NCBI GenBank assembly: GCA_905250125.1
Contig: CAJNOL010000027.1
Span: 297,242 to 361,241 of the forward strand
Source: Rotaria sordida
Taxonomy: Eukaryota; Rotifera; Eurotatoria; Philodinida; Philodinidae
Length of the DNA: 64,000 nucleotides
Reading direction: 5' to 3'
Under the pieces are notes generated by a model. It was given only the letters and a program-made list of their open reading frames with translations, was not told where the DNA came from and searched no databases. Made by a program: the position numbers and the translations under genes. Positions 12,242 through 23,708 of the stretch are shown here, piece after piece; within the stretch, counting starts at the first letter, position 1, and every line of letters begins with the position of its first letter.

Positions 12242-14144
12242 ACATATTTTTACTTTTGCAATATACAATAAAAAACGTTACTTATATACATATGTATATG
12301 TACATATATGCACAATGGCTCCCAAAATTATTCAACCAGGCTTATATTCAGTTATTTTTTTTTTTCGTTGCTGTAAACGCTAATAAAAGTTCAAATAATG
12401 ATTTATGTAAAGAATTGTTTTTTTTTAACAAGAACTCTTAACGATGAAAATGATTGACAATTTTCTAGAGGATAGAGCCTTTGAAACACTAAGATTTTCA
12501 GGTGCTAGAATTTACAAATATAATTCTGTTCGATTTACTTAGAATGACAGAACAAACAGATGTCGATGAGACGAAATGTCATTCACCTCTCGCAGCTGTT
12601 TGTTTGTTTTTGATTAAGATAGACTAACCTTGCCAAATGCATAGAAATAGTCTTGTCTAGAACGAAATAATAGAAAGAAAACACGATTTTTGTCCTTTTG
12701 TAAAGGTTGATTTATTTCGATCAAATAATTTTGTTGACAGCTGAAAGATGTTTCTTTTTATAAAGGATTGTTTTTTTCTATTATTCTAGATAATTCAAAT
12801 AGAATTATATTTGCAAATTCTAGAACTTAAAAAAACTTGGTTTTTGATTTTTCAGAAATCTTCATCTTGAGGAACTGGTAACTATCTTCATCTTCAAAAA
12901 TTCTTTTTTGCAAATAAAATTTTCTATTTAAATCACTATTTAAATTCTTATTAATGTTTACAGCCGCAAAAACACAAAGATTATTGAAAATAAACTGGAT
13001 TAAGTAGTGTTGATAGCTGCTGTGTGTTTATATGTGTACACATATTTGCGTTGTTCTTTGTCATTTCTTTTCTTGCCGGTGCTTATACATATATTTATTT
13101 ATACTTATATATATCTAACATTTGATTTTGCTTGTCTCTTTATGCATGTGTATATATAATATAAAATAGTATGCATAAAAATGCATGTCGGAATGTCTCA
13201 TGAGATCTTGACTAAACATGGAGTCTAATTTGGATAGAATAGAGGGATAAGCAAAAAATCATGTTTTTCTGCTTTTAATTATGAAGAATATTTACATATT
13301 AGATTTATGACAAGAATTTCTCAACTAGACAAAATAATATGGCTATAACTTGAAAATATTATTGGAAAAAGAAAATTGTTGGTTTTTAAATTATAAGCGA
13401 AGTAATAATAAATCATACAAAAGAAATGTTTATATTCAGTAAACGATATTTTCCTTTTGAGAATGAACAATAATTTAGCTTATTTGTAATCAAGATGATC
13501 GGTTTTTTTTTTTGTAGAAAATTGTGTTTATTTATCAAAAATTGAACTAATTTATCAATGCATTTATTGTTTATAGTATAATAATAAGAATGTAGTTTTT
13601 ATACAGAAAACAATAACAACAATCATTTTATTTATTGTAGATGCCTAATTATTAATTCATAAAAACGAACAGACTGAGAATAGTCTAGTATCCAATTGAA
13701 TATTGATCACAAGAGACAAAAAAAATATTTTTGATTTGTGCTATTTCTTTTCATCAATAGTAAGTCTCTTCTGACTATAGTATTTAAGAATGAATCAAAG
13801 CTTTTTCTTGATAATCTATGCAAATATTATATTCAAAAACAAAAATAAGTAAATTACATTTAGTATTTAATATTGAATGAGGAGGAAAACAGGATATTTT
13901 CATTCAATAATTATTTTTATTATATTTTTTAAAACTATATTGATAAAAAAAATTAAAAAAAAAACAAATACTAAATAATGTGTCATAAACTGATAAAAGA
14001 TAAGAGAGACAAATAAATGTTAACTATATTCATCAAAAATCTGTTTGCTTTGTAAAAAAAAAATGCTCTGTAAAAAAAAGCGAGCATCGACCGTTATGAT
14101 AAGAATAAAAAAATCAACGTTTTTTTATAATATATTCTAACAAT
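12242..14144. other. Intergenic, 1.9 kb
   Basis: No gene seen. A likely polyadenylation signal (AATAAA) for the calcium-sensor gene lies near 12267. Contains one foldback repeat and A/T runs. Confidence 0.5.
12500..12830. repeat. Short inverted repeat
   Basis: GCTAGAATTTACAAATATAA near 12509 faces its near reverse complement near 12798-12826 (TTATATTTGCAAATTCTAGA). The interior is only weakly self-complementary. Probably an old foldback/MITE remnant. Confidence 0.55.
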
Positions 14145-15299
14145 ATGGTGGATTCTCGTAAATATTGATTTATTAAAACGACATTAATCATAAATATATA
14201 ATTTTTTTTTAGGATTATCTCAAAGAATATTATTATTTTCTCTTTGTTTTATATTCAGTTTTATAATTATTATATTTGTTATAAAACGTTCGTCTTTAAT
14301 TGAAAATACAAAAAATAATATTGATTCTATTATATCATCGACTAGTTGTAAACATATTTCAATAGATGAATTAGATCAATGGTTTCATTCTAAAACATGG
14401 AATGAAATTCCAAAAATAATTCATCAAACATGGAAAAATAAAACATTACGTCAACGACAAGCACGTTGGCGTCAAACATGGTGCGAACAATATACTGGTT
14501 GGTATTATCATTTATGGACTGATGATGAAAATGATTTATTTGTTCAAACGAAATTTCCATGGTTTTATTCAACATATAAACAATTATCACCAGCTATTCT
14601 ACGAGTGGATAGTGTACGTTATTTATATATGTTATATTATGGTGGACTTTATGTAATATATTAATTCTTCTTTTGTTGTTTGGAAAAATAAAAGAAATAT
14701 TTTTTGTTTTTATTTTATAGATTGATTTAGATTATGAATCAATTCGTCGAGTTGATGAATTATTTAATAATAAATATGTAGTGCTTTCGTTAATAAATTA
14801 TTCATTTCAATCCATGAATAGTGTACCAAATTCATGGATAGCTTCTCGACCTAATCATCCATTATGGACATATATATTATATCGAATTATGTTATTATGG
14901 TCTCGTGTAACAGATCAAGAACGAAATGAATTTTGGAATGGTAAAGCAGAATTTTTTACTGGACCACAATCACTTTTTGAAGGTTTAATGTTTTATTTAC
15001 ATTCAAATCAACATACAGATCAAACACTTGATCAACTTTTTGGAAATAGAGAAAATCAAAAATCAGATTCTATATTTGAAGTTGCTAATATAACATTTTT
15101 AGGACCAAAATTAATCAATGCATATGATTGGATGAATGGTATTGGTGCAGATGTATGTTCAGCAGAAAAACCAACATTTGATGAAAATAAATGTAAAGAT
15201 ATTGTTAAACCAATTTATGCTATTACTTATTGGTCACATTCATATGGGCATGGACATGAAAATGATGCTAAGTATTTGGGAAATAAAAGAATTCGTTAA
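14145..15299 (+). CDS. GT32-type glycosyltransferase (DXD sugar-binding)
   Basis: Three exons, 14145-14157, 14213-14652 and 14721-15299, 343 residues. A four-codon first exon is joined in phase to a type II signal anchor (about residues 10-28, ILLFSLCFIFSFIIIIFVI). Next come the IIHQTWK motif (73-79), the LSPAILRVDSVRYLYMLYYGG block, and the DXD motif DLDYES (Asp153, Asp155), which coordinates Mn2+ and the nucleotide sugar in this superfamily (OCH1-like, Gly_transf_sug). These are Golgi-lumen enzymes that add a hexose to glycans or glycolipids; the exact donor and acceptor cannot be read here. The second intron falls exactly between the YYGGLY and IDLDYE halves of the motif. The short first exon is the weakest part of the model. 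Confidence 0.88.
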
Positions 15300-15442
15300 G
15301 ATTTTGATAAGTGTAACTTTTTGAATCTATCTTTAATAGAAAGATATTATTAATTCTGTATATTTTATCATTTGAAGAATTGAATCTTCTGTCTGTTAAC
15401 TTGATAAAAGAGAAATTATCAATATGAATGAGTTTTTCGTCG

Positions 15443-15552
15443 CAATCCATTAAAAGTATTTATTTGAAATACGTTAACAACCAGTATTTCAATAATATAC
15501 AACAAACTGTATATCAAAATATCACTTATAAATACTTTTTAATGGAAAGCAA
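15443..15552. repeat. Small hairpin MITE-like element
   Basis: Terminal repeats CAATCCATTAAAAGTATTTA and its near reverse complement (TAAATACTTTTTAATGGA) enclose a core that is itself largely palindromic (GAAATACGTTAAC...GTATTTC). Total about 110 bp. Confidence 0.7.
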
Positions 15553-17744
15553 TTATCATTTTCTACATTGTCAATGATTTGTTTCATTTCATGACAATGG
15601 AAAAATTCTATAGAGTTATGTTTCATAACCTTATATAAAGTTATCATGGAGGAACCGTTTTTGCTATAATAAACGAATTGGCTATATTCTTTTATTTTTG
15701 TTCATAAAACTACTAATTATTTAATTTATGAATATCTCGATTAAATTATTTTACATTAGAGAAGTATAATTTTGTTAAATAATGGTTCATATCGAAAGAC
15801 AATTTTTGATATATCATCACAAAAAATAAGATGATGAAATTGGTATCCTATGATTTATTCATATTAGGTTTTAAAAAGTCATCTAAGAAAATAAAATATC
15901 TGTTGTTTCATCTTTTGAAGTACTTTTGAAAGTTTCTATGAAACATGAAAATAACTAAATTATTTGCTTCGATTCATTTTATTCTTCTGATGTTTGTACT
16001 AACCTAGTGATTATTGTTGACATAATATTTAAGATTATATATCGAATTAGAAACAAATTCTTAAAACTACAATGGAAACAACAGAAAGTGCTAAATTAGT
16101 TATATCCAGTTGCATACAGCAGATAACGTTTTTCTTTTCATATCTCTTCGCACGCACAAAAAAGAACTGCGACATACGTGTTAATTCTTTCTCTAACATA
16201 TTACTTACGATAATCATTAATCTTCGATAGTCTATTTATCAAGTAATATTTATCAATTATAACATTGAGGATACTACTCAATAATTACGTGGATTATTGT
16301 GAAGAAACACAATATACTCATAGTGATGAAAAGTGTTCTTCAAAGTAGGAAATCAAGTGGAAGAAAGAAAATAAATAATGACAACAACTAAATTACACTC
16401 CGTAACTTATGTCTTGAAGACAATAATCTTAGCTGTTTTTTTATACTTAATATTCGTATGACATATGTTGATTGCTTATGACAATTTCTGAAGAGAAGTC
16501 ATATGCCGATACACAATCAACTATTTGTTTACATTCTAATCATCATTTTTTAGTACGGCACATATGATTGCTCATAGAAAAGTGCTTTTGAAAGAAGTTG
16601 ATAAACTCTATGAACAAATTAGCTGAACATTTGTATATTTTTAGGCAACAGACTTACATGAATAGTCACGCAGCTATAAACGCAGTTAACATCTGGTGAT
16701 AAAGACCAATTGATAAAATCAAAGATAAATATGTAGAAAAAAAAAGATACGACAGATCGAATCGTGACAAGGTTGTTATCTTATCAAGCTTGAAGATATG
16801 TTATCATAATTACTTAGAAAAGATGTACAAGAACTCTTGGAATATATGCAAATATATAAAAGTACTAATAGTCAAATTGTTCAAGCTAGCACACAATATG
16901 AAAGATATCAGTGAAAGTTATCGAGTAAATTCTCATTATATGATGTTGAAAATACCGTGATAAATACGCGTCAATAATATAAACAAAATCAATCTTATGA
17001 TTAATATACGTAAAAGGACAATCTCACAGATAACTATATTGACGAACATGCGTCACTGAATCCATTCAGAAATCAATGACGTCTGTCATACTAACTAAAT
17101 CAATTATCTATTGAAAATCTTCCATCTTTGATGCATGTCGTTCCTGTGGTAAATACATTCATAAATGTTATAGATTCATTAATGAATCTAGCAGATATAT
17201 ATATGTTATTTCTAGTTTAGTTATTCTAATGTTGGTACAAAATGTAAAAGTACATGATTAAAAATTGAATAAATCGAAAACAGTGCCTCTTAATGATCTG
17301 TGACTTTCAACATTAACAAGAGTATACGGTTGCATATAAAATTCAATGAAGTTTAGTAAACTCATTACACTTGTAAAAAGAATTATTCTTAGAAAAGAGT
17401 TGGTAGAAACTTATGTGAGAGAATTAGTTTTGCCTTTGTTTTTATTTGTGAATTGTAAATGAGAGATAATCGTTTTTTAATAATAAACAATGTCTAAATA
17501 TCAGTGTTTTTCTATAGTTAAAAGGTTAGAGATAAGCACGAAAAATTGATTCAATAGATTATTAATTGAAGATGTTTCCTTTGACAAAAACATCTCTTTT
17601 GAGATCTTAATGAATTACTATGCCCTATATGAATCATGTGCAGCAAGAATAGATAATAAATAAATTTTGTTTTAATAAGAAACTGACATTTCGGTGTATT
17701 TATACGACTATTTTGTTTTTGCTACTATTGTTTTTTGCTTGGAA

Positions 17745-19270
17745 TATCAGATAACAAAAGCATGGGGCACATAATAATGTATTTCGATTACTTTTAATTT
17801 TCAAGGTTCAATTTAATTAAGCCATACATAGAACGAAAGATCATGAGTTACTAGTCATTTTGATTCGATCATAGCTGTGAACAAAGTTTATCTTCACGAT
17901 ATACTAAATGGGCAGTTATGTATTGATATGATTCAGCTATATGAGCATTTTGTTTAACAGAAAATAAATAAAGATGCGACATGATTCAAAGTTATTCCAA
18001 TAGTCTTTGTTCAGTCTATATTATTAGAATAGAACTGTTTATTTAGAATAATGTTTTGAATCTACTAGAAAGTATAAAAATCTTCTAATTCTTATATTTT
18101 GAGTCTGGAATACTCATGTGCATTTGATTTGTTGTTTAATTGTTGTATTAATCAAACTTCTTCCACACTTAGTTCACTTCATAATCGATAGACCTTTTTT
18201 GAAGTGATACAAAATGAACTAATTTTTACGGTCTAAAAATATGGCTCACCCATCAAAATCGTTCATCCAGTATTCCTTGAGATCCAATTCTCAACCTTTC
18301 CGATTGATATTTGACGATTTTCAAGGAGAATAATACACATTTCACTTCAAATAAATATTATATTTGAAATCAGCACAAAAAAAATGAGTCGGCTTATTTA
18401 TGCTTCAAACTTTCTTGCAACTTTTTTTTCCGATTAAATTTTTACACCTGGACTGTCTTATGAATATGTGAAAAAGTGAATTTAATTAAAAAGTCATTGT
18501 GACACTGGGAAAGCAAGTTCTAAACTTGCAAAATGCAATTTGAAGACAAAGAGATCGATGACTAAACAATAAAATAGTTCTTTTAATTAAATTCATTTTG
18601 TCGCATATCTCTGAGGGAGTCCAGGTGTAAAAATTTGATCGAAAAAAAAAGTTGCGAGAAAGTTTGAAGCATAAATAAGCCAACTCTTTTTTTTGTGCTA
18701 ATTCCAAATATAATATTTATTTGAAGTGAAACGTGTATTGTTCTCCTTGAAAATCGTCAAATATCAATCGAAAAAGTTGAAAATTGGACCTCGAGGAATA
18801 ATGGATCAACGATTTTTGTAGGTGAACCACTTTGTTAGACCGTAAAAATTAGTTCATTTTGTATCACTTCAAAAATGGTCTATCGATTATGAAGTGAACT
18901 AAGTGTGGAGGAAGTTTGATTAATACAATAACTAAACAACAAATAAAATATACGTGGATAGTTAAAACTTAAAATGTAAGCGTTGGAAGATTTTTATACT
19001 TTCTAATAGATTGAATACATTATTCTAAATAAATAGTTCTATTAGAAAAATGTGGACTAAACAAATGACTATAGGATTTAACTGCTCATTTAATATGTCG
19101 TGAAGATAGACCCTGTTTACAGCTATGATCGAATCAAAATACCTCGATTTTAATATTAAAATGATCAGTAACTAGTGATATTTCATTGCATACATGGCTT
19201 GATTAGATCAGGCCTTGACAATCAAAAGAAGCGGAAATGTGTTTTTATGCGCTGCCATCCTTTACTTTGA
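17745..19270. repeat. 1.5 kb near-palindromic foldback element
   Basis: Left arm about 17745-18495 and right arm about 18585-19270 are imperfect reverse complements over roughly 700 bp, separated by about 90 bp. Matching landmarks, left then right reversed: TTTTGATTCGATCATAGCTGT, TTTATTTAGAATAATG, AGAAAGTATAAAAATCTTC, CTTAGTTCACTTCATAATCG, TATTTGACGATTTTCAAGGA and TTATTTATGCTTCAAACTTT, all at corresponding distances. It has no coding capacity. Probably a large foldback transposon or an inverted duplication; small differences show it is not very recent. Confidence 0.85.
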
Positions 19271-19780
19271 TAGATAACCATATAAACTGACATCATGACA
19301 AATACCAGATGGATTTTGACTAACATAAATATCATGGCCTATATTAGTGCTAACTATATAACCTACTGAATGAAATATAAATAAAGCGAAATATCAGTTT
19401 AATCATTATTTATTTATTCTCAATTCTTATTGTATATTATTTATATTAATTCACTTAAGGAAAATCTTATCTGTTAATTTTGTTGTTAAAACCTATCCAA
19501 TTTTATATAAATCAATATTCCATTATTTCCTTTTTCGAGTGTTGAAAGTTATAGACTATCAAGAGATGTTGTTCTCGATTCATGTGATTTTTAGCTGAGT
19601 ACATTTAAGTCTGGTATTGATATTAGTTTTGCAATAAAACTAGCACAATAGTCACACATACACAGGTTATAATACCGATTTTTTCTCTGATAATGCCTCA
19701 ATGTGCATTTAATCAAATTTAAACCTTGACCTTTTTCTATATTGGTCACAACTGGCAATAGTATGTGTCACTTTAGTCTA

Positions 19781-19969
19781 TCAGTTTCGATCTTTGCTAA
19801 CAAGAGACACTACCACGTCACTATTTCTTCCATTGCCATACAAATGAGCAGTTTCAATTGACTCATAAATTATTATCAAATACTTTCGTATCAATTCTTG
19901 TACAAATTCGTCAAGTTTCTTTAGGAATGTGTCAAGCTCAACTGATTGTCCTCTGAATAACTTCGTCAT
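19781..19969 (-). CDS. Weak short ORF, unknown
   Basis: ATG-initiated frame of 62 codons on the minus strand. The composition looks protein-like (MTKLFRGQSVELDTFLKKLD, then a Glu/Lys-rich helix), but there is no family match I recognise and no neighbouring exon. May be a relic or chance. Confidence 0.15.
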   Translation of the reverse strand: MTKLFRGQSVELDTFLKKLDEFVQELIRKYLIIIYESIETAHLYGNGRNSDVVVSLVSKDRN

Positions 19970-21987
19970 TCACGTAAATAAACAATGATACTATTTATAA
20001 GAGCATGAATAACAATGTATTGTCATATAGTCTATTGAAATCTTACTCGAGTAGTACGTGTCAAAAATATGAGGGTTATATTGTTCTTCTCTTTCGAAAC
20101 TTCGCATTGAGACAATTGGTCAATTATCTTTAATGAGCATGTTTTATCCGACCATATCTTTATAGCACAAAAATATATCAATGATCGAAACTATGCCTTA
20201 ACAGTGTAGCTATAATTCTAATATCTATGAATTCTTGTGGTCACAATAAAATAAGATCAGACATTATAATTTAATCTAAATAGAGTATCGGATTAAATAT
20301 GATGTATATTATGGATCGAATGATGACTCTTTTGTTGTAAGACTTTTTTTTATCACAAATATATTGTGAAAGCCATAATTCTTTGTTTGGTATGAAACAC
20401 ACTATTTTTTTATGATTGTCATAATTTTCAAAAAGCAAAATTATGGGTTAAACCATCTATTGATCAATTAAATACTGATATTCAATTGAACTAATGAATA
20501 TTCATAAAAAGATGAATTTCATCAAGCATAAGAATAAATAAAGGTGCAGACATGTGTTGCTCTTTAATTTCAATTGAATTTTAGTACTGTTTTTATATTG
20601 AACAACAAATACAATCCATTTGCAACGATAAAAATAAAATTCACTTTATATTTTGCAATTTCTCAATCAAATGATTATAAAAAGGAAAAGAACTATTATG
20701 AAATTTCTCACATTGGAAAAAAAAACGAGGAAACGATATTATCAAGATCTATGTAACAGTTATAATTTGATATATATTTCATACATCACATAAACATATG
20801 AACATCTTCTTCTATTATTGACCTATTAGAAGATCTACTTATTTGAATTATTTTTCTATATCAATGAATTTTAAAAATAAGAAAACTATTTTTGATAATA
20901 ATTTAATATAATTCCTCCTCTTTCACTGAAAAGCAGTCCATCCTATTCGAATGAGCGTAAAATAGGAATGTAAATCATCGAATAGATTTATTCATCGCTT
21001 TTTGTTGTTTAGTTATAACTCCTTCGATATATCTAATTTTGTTTGTTCCACATATTTTCTATTAACAAACAAAAGGATTTCTTTGGTGAGCTGAAAAAAC
21101 GTGTACGCATAGACATTAATGAGAGACAATTGTTCAGAAATTGATGAATAGGAAATAAGCATGCTTTAATACCATTGTTTCGCCTTTTTCCTGTTATGGG
21201 ATTATGCACAGTCTAGAAATGAAACGATGTAAACTATTATTAAGGTGACAGAAATATGAACAAAATCTTTAACTGAAAGATGAGACAACTCACAAAGCTG
21301 AACGATGATCAGTTGAAATTTCATGGGAGGTGTTCGAACTGGAAAACAAGTGCAAATATGAGATGAGGACGATATCTGTTATTGAAACATAAAATCTGAA
21401 CTACCTATTTCATAAAAATGAGAAGCTATTATTTGATAGTAAAATGTTTACTTTATACTTCTTTCAAGATAATTGAACTGTATCACCTTGGATATCTGAA
21501 TTGTACATAACCTTCTAAGATGATGTCGCCTGGCAAAATCGTATAGAAGTTTTATCTCAACTCCTTCAAAGTTCGATAGTTTTTCAAACTAATGTATCGC
21601 AATAAGTGTGATTTAACGTATCTATATCAAGATCGACGAAGTGCTGATGAGAGATGAACGTGTGAATGAGAAAAGTATCATTCAGATTATCCAATAACAA
21701 GAAACTTGAAAAGTATGGAAGTCAATTTTTGATTCATTCGTAACTATTAAAATTCTCAGACAGTTTGAAAACTCCTATATATCGAATCTTGTGCAGTTCT
21801 ATGCTTGTAAGCGTGTGAAATCATAGCTACAATACAAACAAAATTGATCGCTATAAAAACTGACCTCCACACTTGTGACTAGCGAAACATATTAGAAACC
21901 TAGTAGACTACTCTTCTGTGGGAGGATTTAATAAATAAATGTTTACTTTTCTCTTACCCACCTATGTTTCCGAAGCATCACATCAAT

Positions 21988-22179
21988 CAGAGATGGAACG
22001 GGATCGGTCGATCTGAAATTCATACCGACACTGAACTGACGAGTTGTCGTACTATTCTATTTGTGTATAGTGATACTAGACGTAGTTAACTTTCAACGAA
22101 ATTTCATTACATATCCTCTATGAGATACAAAGACACACCGGTAGTCACCGGTCGGTAACTGATACCGGTTCCATCTCTG
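21988..22179. mobile_element. hAT-type MITE, second family
   Basis: A 192-bp element with perfect 12-bp terminal inverted repeats (CAGAGATGGAAC at 21988-21999, complement at 22168-22179), extending imperfectly inward through GG-TC-GT. It is flanked by identical 8-bp duplications ACATCAAT at 21980-21987 and 22180-22187. CAGNG ends plus 8-bp duplication place it in hAT. No coding sequence. Its sequence differs from the MITE at 1355, so at least two non-autonomous hAT families have been active. Confidence 0.92.
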
Positions 22180-22469
22180 ACATCAATATAGATTATGATT
22201 CGTGCAAAGCATCAATCAAATTTAATTTTTATGGTAAACACATGTATGTTTCGAGATTTCAAATGAACGTATTCTAAAGAAGATGGGGGTTGAATAAAAA
22301 AAACTGCAACAACGAACATAATTTCAGTTGATCAATCAAAAATCTTTTTCATTACAAAATAGTAAAACAAAATTAATAAGATTTTTCAATATATAATTTG
22401 ATTTTTTTAATCATAAGTAACAATAATAACAAAGAATTGTTAGACTATTTAAACAAATTGAAGTAACTC

Positions 22470-22776
22470 CTATTCAATTTCTTTTGCAAGTTCTTCAATT
22501 AATGAATCAAGTGATTTTGAATATTTACATCCCAAACATCGCATATTGACATAACATTCTGAAATACAATAAAATAATTTTTTTTCTTTTAATATACATT
22601 TAAATCTACTAACGAGCTAAACATAATAAACGATCTTCGTCATATTTATCCCAATAATTTTCAAGAAAACGTTTTCGTAAATCCCATTGATTTTTACTTT
22701 CAGTTGGTAATCGATATTTATTTTCTAAATCCTGTGATGTTTTTCTTTCATTAGCGGTGTTCGATTTTGTAGCCAT
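22470..22776 (-). CDS. cdkn2aipnl: XTBD (XRN2-binding) domain protein, CDKN2AIPNL-like
   Basis: Two exons on the minus strand, 22776-22614 and 22558-22470, 83 residues, joined in phase (GCT C|AA). The short N-terminus is followed by one XTBD domain (about 26-83) with the family pattern W-LRKRFLE, D-DRLLCLA, VNMRCLGCKYS and a C-terminal acidic helix. Human CDKN2AIPNL, CDKN2AIP and NKRF use this domain to bind the 5'-3' exoribonuclease XRN2. The stand-alone, domain-only form is closest to CDKN2AIPNL, somewhat shorter than the human protein as I recall it. A nuclear role tuning XRN2 is inferred. The start ATG lies about 120 bp from the assembly gap. Confidence 0.8.
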
Positions 22777-22896
22777 TCAAAAAACAAATAACAATAAGAA
22801 TAATTATTAATATCTGAAATAAATATCTGTCTGTTTTATTCTTTTTTTAACTCGTAAGTCTGTTTCTATTTATCAAAAACAAAAAGACAAAAAAAA

Positions 22897-22906
22897 NNNN
22901 NNNNNN
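22897..22906. other. Assembly gap (10 N)
   Basis: Ten unresolved bases between A-rich flanks; such fixed-length gaps usually mark a join of unknown true size. The SAFB-like gene on the minus strand loses its 3' exons between here and 23709. Confidence 0.95.
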
Positions 22907-23227
22907 AAAAAAAAAACAAAAAGAATACACTAAAATATTCTAATTTACATATGATTGTTCAAAATTGTTAACATATATTTCTTGAGAAAATCTATTAGTG
23001 CAATTTCTGTAAGATTAAAATGTGAAATACGATGTAACTGCTATTGATAATTACAGAAAGATTTACAGAAAAGAAATTAGGTAGTAGTTCATAGATTATA
23101 ATGAAACTTTATTATTGATAGAAGCGACTAGATCGAAATGAGTTATTCTTCATTTTTCTGATCCTATAATCATCAATTTAACTCCTCGATTATTTCATAT
23201 ATGTGTGCTGACAAATCGTTCTTTCAT

Positions 23228-23340
23228 GGGTAGTCAACCGCAAAGGCACACAAGGTTCTTAGAAAATTTTTTCATCTGTAGACCTCGTTGTGCTGATCAT
23301 TTTGATAAAAAAAAATATTGAAGTTTACTCAATAAATGAT
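23228..23340. repeat. Foldback repeat, family A, solo arm
   Basis: Matches one arm of the element at 4256-4650: ATGGGTAGTCAAC, TTCTTAGAAAATTTTTTC, GTAGACCTCGTTGTGCTGAT and TTTACTCAATAAAT appear in the same order. No opposing arm is seen nearby. It lies downstream of the last visible SAFB-like exon. Confidence 0.75.
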
Positions 23341-23505
23341 AAATTTTAAGTAAATAGAATAGTTCAGTGCATAGTTCCTCACAGAAATAATCTTCAACAC
23401 CAGTTTACAAAAAAAAATGTTTGATTCGCGAAAAAAAAACCGAACAGTTTTATAATCAAACAAATTCATGCCGATTGTTTACAACTCTAGTGTATCAATA
23501 CTTAT

Positions 23506-23651
23506 GAGAGAATCATCCGATGTAACATCTCACGTTTGAGATGAGAACCCAGTCATTATGATCTTCTAAAAAGAGAGGAGACTACTCTTTTTTTAGGAGA
23601 TTATTGGAATCTCATCTCAAATGTGAGTTATCACATCGAGTGGTTTCTCTC
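23506..23651. repeat. Palindromic element, about 146 bp
   Basis: Begins GAGAGAATCATCCGATGT and ends with the near complement (ACATCGAGTGGTTTCTCTC). Inner parts also pair: CTCACGTTTGAGATGAGA with TCTCATCTCAAATGTGAG, and CTTCTAAAAAGAG with CTCTTTTTTTAGGAG. Confidence 0.8.
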
Positions 23652-23708
23652 GTTAGCAAACATTCGACTAGAGATTTTTTTATTTGACTTTAAACGTTAT
23701 AAACTTAC

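Larger units (their letters stand above)
15553..22469. other. Gene-poor region, 7 kb
   Basis: No multi-exon gene and no known protein family found on either strand. It holds a 1.5 kb near-palindrome and a hAT MITE, listed separately, and scattered short open frames typical of AT-rich DNA. Confidence 0.5.

Noticed and set aside
18486..18707. 73-codon minus-strand frame with basic composition
   Set aside because: It spans the loop and inner arm of the 1.5 kb palindrome; no family signal and no conserved partner in the other arm.
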